Assembly (NCBI GenBank): GCA_045577735.1
Contig: JAZNIY010000003.1
Location: forward strand, 1 to 27,636
Origin: Stercoripulliclostridium_A sp045577735
GTDB lineage: Bacteria > Bacillota > Clostridia > Christensenellales > DTU072
Direction: 5' to 3'
Length of the DNA: 27,636 nucleotides
Shown here: positions 6,873 through 16,123 of the stretch, one piece after another
How the letters are laid out: each line of letters begins with the position of its first letter
Numbering within the stretch: position 1 is the first letter of the stretch
Program-made: the position numbers and the translations under genes
The notes under the pieces: model-generated
Databases searched by the model: none
The model's input: only the letters and a program-made list of their open reading frames with translations
What the model was told of the DNA's origin: nothing

Positions 6873-9056
6873 TTAAACTCTCTTAATAGATATTGTTTCA
6901 GGAAGATTTTCTATCTTTTTTATTATGAAATCCAATTCTTCCGAAGACTTAATTTGTAGAGTAATATTAATTATGGCAATGCCCTTTTGTACGCGCATAT
7001 CCACACTAGTCATATATATGCCTTGATTAGAAATCGTAGGCAGAATAACCATGGCAAGGCCTGTTTTATCAACACATTCGATAAGCAAGCGTGCTTGGAA
7101 AACGCTATTGTCAGTATTTGTCCAGCTAACTGGCAGTAGACGTTCAGATTCCATCGTCTTGACGTTGGGACAATCCTTTCTATGAATGGATACACCTGCC
7201 CCGCGCATAGCATAACCCACTATTTCATCACCGGGAACAGGGTTGCAACAGCGAGCAAGTTTAACCATAAAATCATCATATCCTGCAACAGAAACACCAC
7301 TTCCCGACTTGTTTTTACGTGACTTTGAAGTTTCTTGGGTTGTTGATGACTGTTGATTATTTAATTGCTCTAATTTTTGTTCGAGTGCCTTACTCTTTTT
7401 ATATTTATCGATTAGTTTTAGTAACACTTGACCGGTTTTTAGTGCACCATAACCGATAGAAGCATACAAATCATCCAAAGAAGCCAAGGAATATCTAGAA
7501 ATAATTTCTTTCATTTCCTCGTCTTGGGCTGCTAGTAAATTCCAATCGTACCCTTTGCGTTTTGCAGACTCTTCAAGCATATCCTTGCCAAGTTTAATAT
7601 TCTCACCCGCCCTTTCCTTTTTAAAGAAAGCGCGAATTTTGGCTTTTGCTTGTGAAGAAACAACGAATTTTAACCAGTCGCGTGAAGGTCCTTTGCCAGA
7701 GTTAGAGGTAACGATTTCAATAACGTCGCCAGTGTTCAATTTTGAATTCAAAGGAACCATTTTATTGTTAACTTTTGCGCCAACACACTTGTTTCCAACT
7801 TGACTGTGTACTTTGTAAGCAAAGTCTACTGGTGTAGCATCAACCGGTAAGTCGAAAACTTCTCCCTTAGGTGAGAAGACGTAAATTTCATTAACAATGA
7901 TGCTATTTTTAAAAGTAAATAGATACTCTTTTGAGTCATTTATGTCCTCTTCAGACTCCATAACTTCTCTAACCCAAGATAGTTTTTTATCAAGATCGGT
8001 ATCGGGAGATCCCGAGGTTTTCCCCTCTTTATATTTCCAGTGCGCAGCAATACCAAACTCAGCAATTCGATTCATTTCATATGTTCTAATTTGGATTTCA
8101 AAAATTTGACCAAAATTAGAAACAACGGTTGTATGAAGAGATTGGTACAAGTTTGGCTTAGGCATAGCAATATAGTCTTTAAACCTACCCGGAACCGGCT
8201 TCCACATTGAGTGAATAATACCAAGTACACTATAACATTCTTTAATATCTTCTACAATCACACGTACAGCGATAAGGTCATAGATCTGTTCCAGAGTCTT
8301 GTTTTGGTTGACCATTTTTTTATAAATAGAATAAAAATGCTTAGGTCTACCTTTAATTTCCGCCTTAATACCTACGTTATCCAACTCAGTTGCTATTTCA
8401 TCGGCAATGCGCTTAACGTACTGCATTCTTTCTTGACGCTTTTGATCAAGTTCGCCAGCTAAATACTTATAAGCATCATTGTAGAGATATTTCATAGAAA
8501 GATCCTCAAGTTCACATTTTACTTGAGAGATACCAAGCCTTGCACTCATGGGTGCATATATATCTAGAGTTTCCTGCGCAATTCTTTTTTGTTTTTCGGG
8601 AGGTAAACTATCTAGGGTGCGCATATTGTGCAACCTATCTGCGAGTTTAATAAACAAAACACGCAAATCTTTAGATATAGCAAAGAAAAGTTTTCTTAAG
8701 TTTTCAGCCTGTTCTTCCTCTCTTGAATTAAACTTATACTTCAATTTTGAAAGTTTAGTAACGGCCTCGACAAGGGTATAGATTTCTTCACCAAATTTCT
8801 TCTTCAAATCAGCACCCTCACAAGCCGTGTCTTCAATAACGTCGTGAAGTAGCGCTGCGCAAACGCTAGAAACGTCCATTCCTAGATCAACGAGTGTAAT
8901 GGCAGCCCCAATTGGATGATAAATATAGGGTTCACCAGATGCGCGAAACTGACCTTCGTGCCATTTTGTAGCGTATTCTAGTGCATATTGAATTAGTGCA
9001 AAATCGCCCCCAGAATAAGCATATTTACATTTTTTTAAAAACTCTTGAACTATCAT
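6873..9056 (-). CDS. rel: Bifunctional (p)ppGpp synthetase/hydrolase Rel
   Basis: Cytosolic stringent-response enzyme that makes (p)ppGpp from ATP and GTP/GDP and also hydrolyses it. 727 residues in the usual order. The HD hydrolase has His47 and HDVIED at 71-76. The synthetase domain runs about 235-345 and carries RFKD at 291-294, the RxKD form of bifunctional Rel rather than the ExDD form of RelA, plus FEIQIRT at 319-325. The TGS domain is about 388-450, the conserved CC region (ARCCNPVPGD) is at 601-610, and the ACT domain about 650-727. The hydrolase looks intact. The start overlaps the recJ stop by 4 bases (ATGA), so translation is probably coupled. The usual apt gene between recJ and rel is missing. 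Confidence 0.97.
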   Translation of the reverse strand: MIVQEFLKKCKYAYSGGDFALIQYALEYATKWHEGQFRASGEPYIYHPIGAAITLVDLGMDVSSVCAALLHDVIEDTACEGADLKKKFGEEIYTLVEAVTKLSKLKYKFNSREEEQAENLRKLFFAISKDLRVLFIKLADRLHNMRTLDSLPPEKQKRIAQETLDIYAPMSARLGISQVKCELEDLSMKYLYNDAYKYLAGELDQKRQERMQYVKRIADEIATELDNVGIKAEIKGRPKHFYSIYKKMVNQNKTLEQIYDLIAVRVIVEDIKECYSVLGIIHSMWKPVPGRFKDYIAMPKPNLYQSLHTTVVSNFGQIFEIQIRTYEMNRIAEFGIAAHWKYKEGKTSGSPDTDLDKKLSWVREVMESEEDINDSKEYLFTFKNSIIVNEIYVFSPKGEVFDLPVDATPVDFAYKVHSQVGNKCVGAKVNNKMVPLNSKLNTGDVIEIVTSNSGKGPSRDWLKFVVSSQAKAKIRAFFKKERAGENIKLGKDMLEESAKRKGYDWNLLAAQDEEMKEIISRYSLASLDDLYASIGYGALKTGQVLLKLIDKYKKSKALEQKLEQLNNQQSSTTQETSKSRKNKSGSGVSVAGYDDFMVKLARCCNPVPGDEIVGYAMRGAGVSIHRKDCPNVKTMESERLLPVSWTNTDNSVFQARLLIECVDKTGLAMVILPTISNQGIYMTSVDMRVQKGIAIINITLQIKSSEELDFIIKKIENLPETISIKRV

Positions 9057-11341
9057 AATTTTCCTCCGGACAGTTTAAGAATTTCGGATAAGGAAAGATC
9101 CTTCTTTTCCATACTAAATTTTAAAATATTATCTTCAAAATAAATTATATTTAGCTCTTGTAACACACAGTAACCTAGCGCAAATTCGACGTATGAGTAA
9201 TTATAACCAGAAGTAGCGCATCTATAATACATATCTAAAGTAGACTCGCATTCCTTATCGTTATAATTGTTTCTAATTGCATTATAAGTTCTAATAAGTG
9301 TATTTCTATCGGGCAGTTTTTCTGTAATTACAATATCAAGTTGATTATCAACCGCCTTTATAGAGGCGCTAAATTCCTTTTTAAGCGCTTCAACGTAACT
9401 TTGTGGTGGTTGATCATAAATCTCTATTTCGGCAAAATAATCGAAGTTGGATGTGCCGTGAGGAGCAAGTAAAATTGTATTAAATGGATTTTTACTCGTT
9501 AACTTGTGTAGAGCCCTAACGTACTTTGGATATTTATTAATAAGTTTCATATAGGTTGTTTTAGACCAAGTAATTAATAACCTACCAAACATATCGTTAG
9601 CTGAACCACGTTGGTACGTTCTGTCTTTAATATTACCCTTGTAAGCATATCTTTCTGCAACTGCAAACAATATTTCCCTATCGTTAGGTATAATCTCATT
9701 TACAACCATATCCTTAAAAATACATCTTACGTTTTCTTTACCCATAAAAATTTCTTTATCGGGATTATAGAATATGGTTTTAGACATAGGAGACCTTAAA
9801 GTTTCTATGTTTTCTAATTCATTAAAAGCAACCAATTCAGAATTATGAGATATTTTGCATTTAATATGATTTAGCTTTTTAATCCTTTCAAAGGGTAAAG
9901 CCCCGACAACCGATGAAAAAACAGGTTTAGGATTGCCCATACCAAATGGCTCAAGACGTTTCAATTGGTTAACAAACTGTAGATTTATATCTTTAAGTTC
10001 TAAAATAGCATCACTATGATAGTCTAAATTGAACAAATCGTCACTATAATTTTCTAAAATATACTCGTTGGCTTTTTCGATAAAAAGCTCTAACTTATTG
10101 GGATCAATACTCAAGCCTGCAGCCATTTGATGGCCACCAAATTGAATAATGTGCTCACTTGCACCCATTAATACTTCGTGAATATTAATGCCATTTATAG
10201 ACCTACAGGACCCTTTGTAAATATCATCTTTTCTTGAAAACAATATTGTAGGACGATGGAATTCTTCTGCAATTTTAGCAGCCGCAATACCAATTACGCC
10301 CCCTTCCCAATCATCGCTGTGTAAAACAATAATTCGTTTATTAATTAGATCGTAGTCTAAAAGTAACTTGCGCGCATCTGCAATTGTTTCCAAGCAAAGT
10401 TCTTGGCGCCTTTTATTCTCATTTTCTAACTCTTGTGATAATCTATCACATTCATATGGATTATTACTTATTAAAAGATTTAAAGACTTTTCAGCATTAG
10501 AAAGGCGTCCCGAAGCATTTAATCTTGGCGCAATTTTAAAAGCTATATCACCACTTGAAACTGGGGTATTATGTTTATGACCGGAAACCTTTAGAAGTGA
10601 TTTAATACCCACTCTTACGTCGCGACCGGATAGTCTTTTTAAACCTTCAATAGCAATAATGCGGTTATCTTTAACTAATGGAACCAAATCTGCTATAGTA
10701 GAAATAGCACAAATATCCAAAAATTTTTCAGCATATTTGTCACCATAGAGAGCTCTTATGACCATATAAGCAACTCCACAACCACAAAGTTCGGGTGCAT
10801 CAAACTGAATTTTAGGATTAACGATAACACAATTAGGTAAAATCTCTCTTGGCTCGTGGTGATCGGTTACAATAATTTCTACACCTAAATTTTTTGCAAT
10901 TTCGACCTCTTCGACCGAACCAATTCCACAGTCAACGGTAACAATTAAAGTAGGATGATGGCAATCAATAGCCCTATTAAGTGAACTCGTGCTTAGTCCG
11001 TACCCATCTTCAATTCTTGTAGGAATAAATACAGAAACGTTCGCACCGTGCTCTTCTAGAGCCATTTTAAGCATTGCGCTTGCCCCAATTCCATCGCAAT
11101 CATAATCACCGAAGATTAATATTCTACCATTATCTACGTGGGCATTAATTCGGTCAATTGCATTTTGCATGCCCTCCAGTATAAATGGACTAGAGAGTTT
11201 ATTGAGAGTTGGTTCTAGAAACTCAACAAGTTTTTCTTCAGTATCAAAACCACGTTTGACTAAGAGTTCTGTTAAAACAACATTAAGTCCAACGCGTTCC
11301 GATAATTCAAATATTGAGTTTTTTCTAGAATTATTTACCAT
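9053..11341 (-). CDS. recJ: Single-stranded-DNA-specific exonuclease RecJ
   Basis: 5'-3' ssDNA exonuclease of recombination and mismatch repair, DHH phosphoesterase superfamily, Mn2+/Mg2+ dependent. The 762-residue protein shows DYDCDG at 79-84 and TDHHEP at 159-164 as metal-binding motifs, then the LNASGRL motif, and the DHHA1 part with GGVIGIAAAK and GGHQMAAG. About 200 residues after the core resemble the C-terminal extension of Firmicutes RecJ. It sits in the common Firmicutes block secD-secF-recJ-rel. Unusually, no ribosome binding site is visible before this ATG, and a terminator hairpin ends only about 20 bases upstream. A start further downstream is not better supported. Confidence 0.95.
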   Translation of the reverse strand: MVNNSRKNSIFELSERVGLNVVLTELLVKRGFDTEEKLVEFLEPTLNKLSSPFILEGMQNAIDRINAHVDNGRILIFGDYDCDGIGASAMLKMALEEHGANVSVFIPTRIEDGYGLSTSSLNRAIDCHHPTLIVTVDCGIGSVEEVEIAKNLGVEIIVTDHHEPREILPNCVIVNPKIQFDAPELCGCGVAYMVIRALYGDKYAEKFLDICAISTIADLVPLVKDNRIIAIEGLKRLSGRDVRVGIKSLLKVSGHKHNTPVSSGDIAFKIAPRLNASGRLSNAEKSLNLLISNNPYECDRLSQELENENKRRQELCLETIADARKLLLDYDLINKRIIVLHSDDWEGGVIGIAAAKIAEEFHRPTILFSRKDDIYKGSCRSINGINIHEVLMGASEHIIQFGGHQMAAGLSIDPNKLELFIEKANEYILENYSDDLFNLDYHSDAILELKDINLQFVNQLKRLEPFGMGNPKPVFSSVVGALPFERIKKLNHIKCKISHNSELVAFNELENIETLRSPMSKTIFYNPDKEIFMGKENVRCIFKDMVVNEIIPNDREILFAVAERYAYKGNIKDRTYQRGSANDMFGRLLITWSKTTYMKLINKYPKYVRALHKLTSKNPFNTILLAPHGTSNFDYFAEIEIYDQPPQSYVEALKKEFSASIKAVDNQLDIVITEKLPDRNTLIRTYNAIRNNYNDKECESTLDMYYRCATSGYNYSYVEFALGYCVLQELNIIYFEDNILKFSMEKKDLSLSEILKLSGGKL

Positions 11342-11361
11342 ATTTTTTGTATTTTTGTATC

Positions 11362-11384
11362 AAAAAAAGCCCGCAAGCGAGCTT
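11362..11384 (-). terminator. Terminator between secF and recJ
   Basis: AAGCTCG/CGGGCTT stem with a CTTG loop and a run of seven T on the minus strand. It would end the secDF transcript, or throttle read-through into recJ-rel. Confidence 0.8.
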
Positions 11385-11401
11385 TTCTTGAACATCATAA
11401 A

Positions 11402-12442
11402 TTATCTTCTTCTACGAGCTTGCTTTCTTGCTTTCTTATTCTTTCCAAGCTTTACGTTCATAAGTAGACCCCAAATGCTAGGAGCGAGGAACAATGAGCT
11501 GTAAAGACCGGACATAATACCGAATATAATGGGTAATGCAAAGTCGGTTAGTGACTTAATGCCCCAACAAGCAAGAATGGTGATAGTAATTAGGGTTGTG
11601 AAAGAAGAAAGGAAGGTTCTAACGAAACATTCAGTAACCGATTGGTCAACAAGAAGGTCGATATTGTATCTGCCGTCTTTAACTTCTTTCTTATGTTCTC
11701 TAACACGGTCGAATACAACGATGGTGTTGTTAATTGAGTAAGCAACAACGGTAATTAGACCAGCGATTAGGGAGCTGTTAATTTGAATACGGAAAATGAT
11801 AACTAATGCGAGCATAACGATGATATCGGTAAATGAAGCACAAAGAGCAGCAATACCACTAAAGAAGTCGAATCTAATAGCGATATAGATGAGCATCAAT
11901 ACCATAGCGATACCAACAGATAGAAGAGCTTTATTAATAAGTTGATCGCTTGCGGTAGCATTAATCATTTCAGCATTAGCAATAACACTAGTAGCATTTG
12001 GATATTTTGCCTTAAGAGCTGTTTCAACTTCGTCGATAATAGTATTGTTAATACCAATCATTTCTTCAGTTTTTGAAGATTGGTTGTAGTCAACACCATT
12101 AATAGAGTTAGGATAACGAACAACGATAGCGTTATCACCACTATTTTGGTCGGTAGAAATAACGGCACCATTCTTTTCAACTACTTCTTTTATAGTGTTA
12201 TAAACGTCATTTCTATTTGCGCCTTGAACATCTGCCCCGTCCATTTGAACGGTTAGAACGGTACCACCTTTAAAGTCAATACCAATGTTAGCAAATCCAT
12301 CGTATTTGTTACCTTCGGTGCTATATACAGTACCGCATACCAATGCGATAAAGATAATAGCAATGGGAAGTATAAACCAATAATATGCGTTACGGAAAAT
12401 CTTAATATTAGTTAATTTAGGAAGTTTAATATTAGTTTTCAT
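11402..12442 (-). CDS. secF: Protein translocase subunit SecF
   Basis: Membrane partner of SecD in the Sec export machinery; it uses the proton-motive force to pull substrates out. 346 residues. Visible are a first membrane segment, a SecD/SecF signature GIDFKGGT near residue 75, an extracytoplasmic domain, then five membrane segments with the conserved NNTIVVFDRVRE region, and a basic C-terminal tail. AGGAGG precedes the ATG and lies inside the 3' end of secD; only one base separates the two genes, so they are co-translated. Confidence 0.96.
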   Translation of the reverse strand: MKTNIKLPKLTNIKIFRNAYYWFILPIAIIFIALVCGTVYSTEGNKYDGFANIGIDFKGGTVLTVQMDGADVQGANRNDVYNTIKEVVEKNGAVISTDQNSGDNAIVVRYPNSINGVDYNQSSKTEEMIGINNTIIDEVETALKAKYPNATSVIANAEMINATASDQLINKALLSVGIAMVLMLIYIAIRFDFFSGIAALCASFTDIIVMLALVIIFRIQINSSLIAGLITVVAYSINNTIVVFDRVREHKKEVKDGRYNIDLLVDQSVTECFVRTFLSSFTTLITITILACWGIKSLTDFALPIIFGIMSGLYSSLFLAPSIWGLLMNVKLGKNKKARKQARRRR

Positions 12443-12443
12443 A

Positions 12444-13745
12444 TTATTTTACCTCCTTATCAAGATCAACACCCCTACGACGTAAGCCGTATAGAGCATC
12501 ACTTTCTTCATTGAATGAGAGAGCTATATTAATAAGCAATCTACTTACAACAAGTGCTGTAAACATAGAAATGATAATACCGATTAGCAAGGTTATACCG
12601 AAACTCTTAATGGTAGTAGCACCAAAGATAATCATAACGATAGAACCAAGAATTGTTGTGATGTTTCCGTCCAAAATAGCCGAAAGTGCTTTCTTGAAAC
12701 CAATTTGAACAGATGATCTAATAGATTTACCACCATTTAATCTTTCGTCCTTAATTCTTTCGAATATAATAACGTTTGCGTCAACAGCCATACCTATTGA
12801 AAGAATAATACCAGCGATTGAGGGAAGAGTTAATTGAACCCAAGGTACAATTGCTAGTGCATACATCATAATAACGGTGTAAATAACAAGAGAACCAGCT
12901 GCAACAAGACCAAATGTTCTATAGATAAGAATCATAAGAATGATAATGATTCCAAGACCAATTGCACCAGCAATCAAACTGCTTTTAAGTGCGTTTTGAC
13001 CAAGGGTAGCAGAAATGGTAGAGTTTTCTTCAGGGGTAAGAGATACTGCGAAAGTACCTGCTTGAAGTTTAATAGCAAGGTCATTAGCTTGTTGTTGAGT
13101 ATAGTTACCAGTTATAACTGCATTACCATCAGTAATAGCGGTATTAACGGTAGGTGCCATAATTTCTTCGCCATTAATGTAAATTGCAAGCTTCTTACCA
13201 ACGTTTTCGCTAGTAGCAGTTGCGAATGCTGCGGTACCTTCATCGTTAAACTTTAGGCTGATGGCATAAGATGCGTCATAAAGAACTGCTTGAGCATCTT
13301 CAAGGTGCTTACCACCTTCAATTAGAACGTTGCCACTCTCATCGCGGAATTCGAGCTCAGCAGGTTCACCTATCAAAGCCATAAGAGAAGCGGTATCTTC
13401 AACGGAAGGAATTTCAACACGGAGCTTGTCATTACCTTGACGGGTAACGGTTGCTTCGGTATAACCCTTGGAGAACAAAAGTGCTTCAAGGTTAGCGATG
13501 GTTCCTTCAACAGCGGAATCTCTTTGGTCAGGATCTATTTCTTCAAGATCCATTGCGTATACTACGTACATACCACCTTCGAGGTCAAGACCTAATTTGA
13601 TACTCTTTGATACCCAGAAAAAGTCATAATTTGACTTACCGATAGCAAAGGAATCTTGACCATTAAGTGGGAAAATCAAAAGGCCGAGACCGATAACAAG
13701 AACGGCTACAACGACCAATATGATGATTGATTTGATTTTACTCAC
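12444..13745 (-). CDS. secD: Protein translocase subunit SecD
   Basis: 433 residues. Signal-anchor segment, GLDLEGGMY motif, P1 extracytoplasmic domain, then membrane segments with VDANVIIFERIKDE, typical of SecD. The start is the GTG at 13743-13745, because AGGAGG lies 9 bases upstream and the only promoter lies at 13777-13805. The longer in-frame ATG at 13805 falls inside the -35 box and cannot be on the mRNA. The protein is separate from SecF, unlike the fused SecDF of Bacillus. The SCIFF genes lie directly upstream on the same strand with their own terminator. Confidence 0.95.
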   Translation of the reverse strand: MSKIKSIIILVVVAVLVIGLGLLIFPLNGQDSFAIGKSNYDFFWVSKSIKLGLDLEGGMYVVYAMDLEEIDPDQRDSAVEGTIANLEALLFSKGYTEATVTRQGNDKLRVEIPSVEDTASLMALIGEPAELEFRDESGNVLIEGGKHLEDAQAVLYDASYAISLKFNDEGTAAFATATSENVGKKLAIYINGEEIMAPTVNTAITDGNAVITGNYTQQQANDLAIKLQAGTFAVSLTPEENSTISATLGQNALKSSLIAGAIGLGIIIILMILIYRTFGLVAAGSLVIYTVIMMYALAIVPWVQLTLPSIAGIILSIGMAVDANVIIFERIKDERLNGGKSIRSSVQIGFKKALSAILDGNITTILGSIVMIIFGATTIKSFGITLLIGIIISMFTALVVSRLLINIALSFNEESDALYGLRRRGVDLDKEVK

Positions 13746-13776
13746 GGAATTATGCCTCCTAGCATTAGTCCTAACA

Positions 13777-13805
13777 ATTATAAATCTTTTAAAAAATAAA
13801 GTCAA
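13777..13805 (-). promoter_or_regulatory. Promoter of secD-secF
   Basis: TTGACT, 17-bp spacer and TATAAT on the minus strand, about 25 bases before the predicted mRNA region carrying AGGAGG. It fixes the GTG start of secD. Confidence 0.8.
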
Positions 13806-13849
13806 TAATATTTAATATATATTATTATAATTTAAATAGGCATTTAAAC

Positions 13850-13874
13850 AAAAAGAGCGGTTTTACAACCGCCC
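13850..13874 (-). terminator. Terminator of the SCIFF operon
   Basis: GCGGTT/AACCGC stem with a GTAA loop and a following TCTTTTTG on the minus strand, 15 bases after the maturase stop. Confidence 0.85.
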
Positions 13875-13888
13875 TATTAGAATTTCTA

Positions 13889-15244
13889 TTAATTTTGTCT
13901 TTCGATGTATGCTATTGCCAAACTATTCTCCAAGCGTTTTCTAGTTAGAATACACCCTTGCTCAAATTGTCCTTCCAATTTACCGGTGAAATTTTTTGCA
14001 TTTGCAGCACATCCACCGCCACAATAGTACTTTGCTGGACAATCTTTACAATGCTCTTTTGCAAGTACGGTATTTTTAGAAAATCTTTCTCTAATAGATT
14101 CATTAACGATACCTTCGTAAACGTTGCCGATTAAATAATCTTTTTCGCCAACAAATTGATGACAAGGGTATATTTCACCTATAGGCGAAACTGCAACGTA
14201 TTCAGTACCTGCGCCACAACCCGTCAAACGCTTATTAACACATGGACCATGGTCGAGATCTATCATATAATGGAAGAAATTGAACCATTTTTCGCCCTTT
14301 CTACGCTCAATATAGCTTTCAGCCAACTTGTCATATTCTTCGCAAATTTTAGGTAAATGCTCGTCTTTTATCACCAAATGGTGGGTGTCGGGAAGAACTA
14401 CGGGCTCAATAGAAATTTGGTCAAAGCCTTGATCGTTCAAGAACAATATATCTTCGCTAAAATCAAGGTTTTTGGCGGTAAACGTTCCTCTAACGTAGTA
14501 ACGCTTTTCCCCTCTTACTTTCTTAAATTTGATGGCGTTCTTCAAAACTACGTCAAAGTTAGGGTTACCCGTTGGAGATTTTCTTACGCCGTCATGCACG
14601 CATCTTCTACCGTCAATAGAAAGAACAACGTTGTCCATTTCTTCGTTAAGCCAAGCAATATTGTCATCGTTAAGAAGCAAGCAGTTGGTGGTCATTGTAA
14701 AACTAAAGCGTTTACCACGTTTTTCTGCTTCTACTTTTGCATAATCTACAATTCCCTTAACAACGTCAAGATTGAGCAATGGTTCACCACCGAAAAAATC
14801 CACTTCAAGGTTCTTTTTTACACCACAATTAGCCAAAAGGAGATCTATTGCCTTTTTGCCAACTTCTAAATTCATATAGTCGCGTTCGGTGTTATACGTT
14901 CCTTCGTTAGCAAAGCAGTACTCGCAACGCATATTACAATCATGGCAAATATGCAAGCACATTGCCTTAAGATTCTTGTAGTTTTTGTTAAACGAGGCAT
15001 ATTGTGGTTTTGCGTTTAAAATCCCCTCTTTTTCTAGTTCCAAGATTTCATCTTCGACTTCAGCAACCTTATCGGTCGATAAAGCATCATAATCTTGCAA
15101 CTCTTCATTAGACATTTCAGCACTATATTTTTTCTTTGCACACAAAAAAGCGACATAGTCTACGCTTAGTAAACTGCCGCTTTCAATGTCCCACAAAAAA
15201 TATAACGGCTTTCCGTTATGCTTATAAGTGAAAGTATGAACCAT
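13889..15244 (-). CDS. scfB: SCIFF peptide radical SAM maturase (thioether-forming)
   Basis: 451 residues. A radical SAM enzyme of the SPASM group that links Cys thiols of the SCIFF precursor to alpha carbons (sactipeptide/ranthipeptide chemistry). The N-terminal 90 residues resemble a precursor-binding region. The rSAM 4Fe-4S cluster motif CNMRCEYC is at 103-110 (C103, C107, C110), followed by FFGGEPLL. The C-terminal SPASM Cys set includes GCGAG, YPCHQF and CKDCPAKYYCGGGC. It lies 14 bases downstream of the precursor gene, which settles the family. No Shine-Dalgarno is seen before the ATG, so it may rely on translation of scfA. Closest studied relatives are CteB-type maturases. Confidence 0.95.
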   Translation of the reverse strand: MVHTFTYKHNGKPLYFLWDIESGSLLSVDYVAFLCAKKKYSAEMSNEELQDYDALSTDKVAEVEDEILELEKEGILNAKPQYASFNKNYKNLKAMCLHICHDCNMRCEYCFANEGTYNTERDYMNLEVGKKAIDLLLANCGVKKNLEVDFFGGEPLLNLDVVKGIVDYAKVEAEKRGKRFSFTMTTNCLLLNDDNIAWLNEEMDNVVLSIDGRRCVHDGVRKSPTGNPNFDVVLKNAIKFKKVRGEKRYYVRGTFTAKNLDFSEDILFLNDQGFDQISIEPVVLPDTHHLVIKDEHLPKICEEYDKLAESYIERRKGEKWFNFFHYMIDLDHGPCVNKRLTGCGAGTEYVAVSPIGEIYPCHQFVGEKDYLIGNVYEGIVNESIRERFSKNTVLAKEHCKDCPAKYYCGGGCAANAKNFTGKLEGQFEQGCILTRKRLENSLAIAYIERQN

Positions 15245-15258
15245 TTTAAAATTGGGTA

Positions 15259-15429
15259 TTAGTCTTCGTTTTTAATGGTCTTGTTGATTTTTTCTTCTTT
15301 AGCGCAAGCTTGGTTTCCTACTGTGCAAGAGGTTTTGCAAGCGGATTGACAGCTAGCTTGACATTCACCACAGCCGATCTCGTGGTTTTTGCAAAGAGAT
15401 TTCTCAGTAACTATTTCGATATGCTTCAT
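15259..15429 (-). CDS. scfA: SCIFF ranthipeptide precursor (six-cysteines-in-forty-five family)
   Basis: 56-residue precursor peptide, too short for a standard ORF list but certain from its sequence. The core reads GCGECQASCQSACKTSC at residues 19-35, followed by TVGNQAC. The leader MKHIEIVTEKSL is typical of the family. Cysteines are at 13, 20, 23, 27, 31, 35 and 42, which is seven; C13 is additional to the usual six. The tail after residue 43 (AKEEKINKTIKNED) is longer and more charged than in most members. TGGAGG lies 6-7 bases before the ATG. It is transcribed with scfB from the promoter at 15461-15489. The function of SCIFF products is still debated; a signalling role has been suggested. 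Confidence 0.95.
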   Translation of the reverse strand: MKHIEIVTEKSLCKNHEIGCGECQASCQSACKTSCTVGNQACAKEEKINKTIKNED

Positions 15430-15460
15430 AAAAAGCCTCCAAAAAATATTTTCTATATTT

Positions 15461-15489
15461 ATTATATATATAACTTTTCAAAATTGCAA
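15461..15489 (-). promoter_or_regulatory. Promoter of scfA-scfB
   Basis: TTGCAA, 17-bp spacer, TATAAT on the minus strand, placed about 30 bases before the scfA ATG. Confidence 0.6.
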
Positions 15490-15534
15490 GTCATATCTTT
15501 AAATTAAATATCATAAATTCTAAAAGGAGGAAGA

Positions 15535-15945
15535 ATGAAATTAGATAAAGCAAAATTAAAAGAACTTAAAATCGATAAATCATTTTTTATTGATTGTTTA
15601 AAAGCCACCCTATTTTCTCTGGTAATAACGCTTATTGTAGTGCTTATATTAGGAATAATAATCAAGTTTGTTCATATACCTAAAAACGTACTAATGCCAA
15701 TAAATCAAGTTATTAAGGTGATAAGTATGTTGATAGGCTGTGTGTTTGGTATTAAAAATAAACGTAACGGAGCTTTTAAAGGTGGTGTTACCGGCCTATT
15801 ATACACTTTACTTTCCGTTTTTATATTTTTAATACTGGGATTCTCATTAAAAAACAGTTTTAATTATATTGACGTGCTCTTAGGAATTGTCATTGGTGCA
15901 ATATCGGGTATTGTTGCAGTAAATACAGGGAAAAAAAGTTATTAA
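15535..15945 (+). CDS. TIGR04086-type small membrane protein next to SCIFF
   Basis: 136 residues with four predicted membrane segments (about 20-43, 55-75, 83-105 and 110-130) after a short charged N-terminus. A glycine-rich stretch (GAFKGGVTGLLYTLLSVF) resembles the YrzE/TIGR04086 membrane protein family, which in Clostridia is often found close to SCIFF genes. AAAGGAGGAAG precedes the ATG. It is transcribed divergently from scfA. The function is unknown. Confidence is high that it is a gene, moderate for the family. Confidence 0.8.
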   Translation: MKLDKAKLKELKIDKSFFIDCLKATLFSLVITLIVVLILGIIIKFVHIPKNVLMPINQVIKVISMLIGCVFGIKNKRNGAFKGGVTGLLYTLLSVFIFLILGFSLKNSFNYIDVLLGIVIGAISGIVAVNTGKKSY

Positions 15946-15959
15946 AAAAGGTTCACCGC

Positions 15960-15994
15960 TTAGCGTAATGTTCTTAACAAAGAAATCACGCTAA
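15960..15994. repeat. Short inverted repeat after the TIGR04086-type gene
   Basis: TTAGCGT and ACGCTAA, perfect 7-bp arms 21 bases apart, directly before the terminator. Role unknown. Confidence 0.4.
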
Positions 15995-16009
15995 CCGAGT
16001 AGGACAAGA

Positions 16010-16047
16010 AAAATCCATCATGGACGAAAGTCTGTGATGGATTTTTT
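16010..16047 (+). terminator. CCATCA/TGATGG-type terminator 1
   Basis: AAAATCCATCA pairs with TGATGGATTTT. The inner part closes as GAC-GAAA-GTC with a GNRA tetraloop. TTTTTT follows. Nearly the same hairpin recurs at 17796-17832. Confidence 0.85.
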
Positions 16048-16065
16048 CTATATACCGCAAACCGA

Positions 16066-16094
16066 TTGAATAAAGATAAAAATTACGATATAAT
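16066..16094 (+). promoter_or_regulatory. Promoter of the HEPN/SEC-C gene
   Basis: TTGAAT, 17-bp spacer, TATAAT, 30 bases before the ATG, with AAAGGAGATCACCT as a very strong ribosome binding site. Confidence 0.75.
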
Positions 16095-16123
16095 TAAGGA
16101 GAACTTTTGAAAGGAGATCACCT

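Noticed and set aside
13746..13805. Longer secD with an ATG at 13805
   Set aside because: The ATG lies in the -35 box of the only promoter; AGGAGG points to the GTG at 13743-13745.
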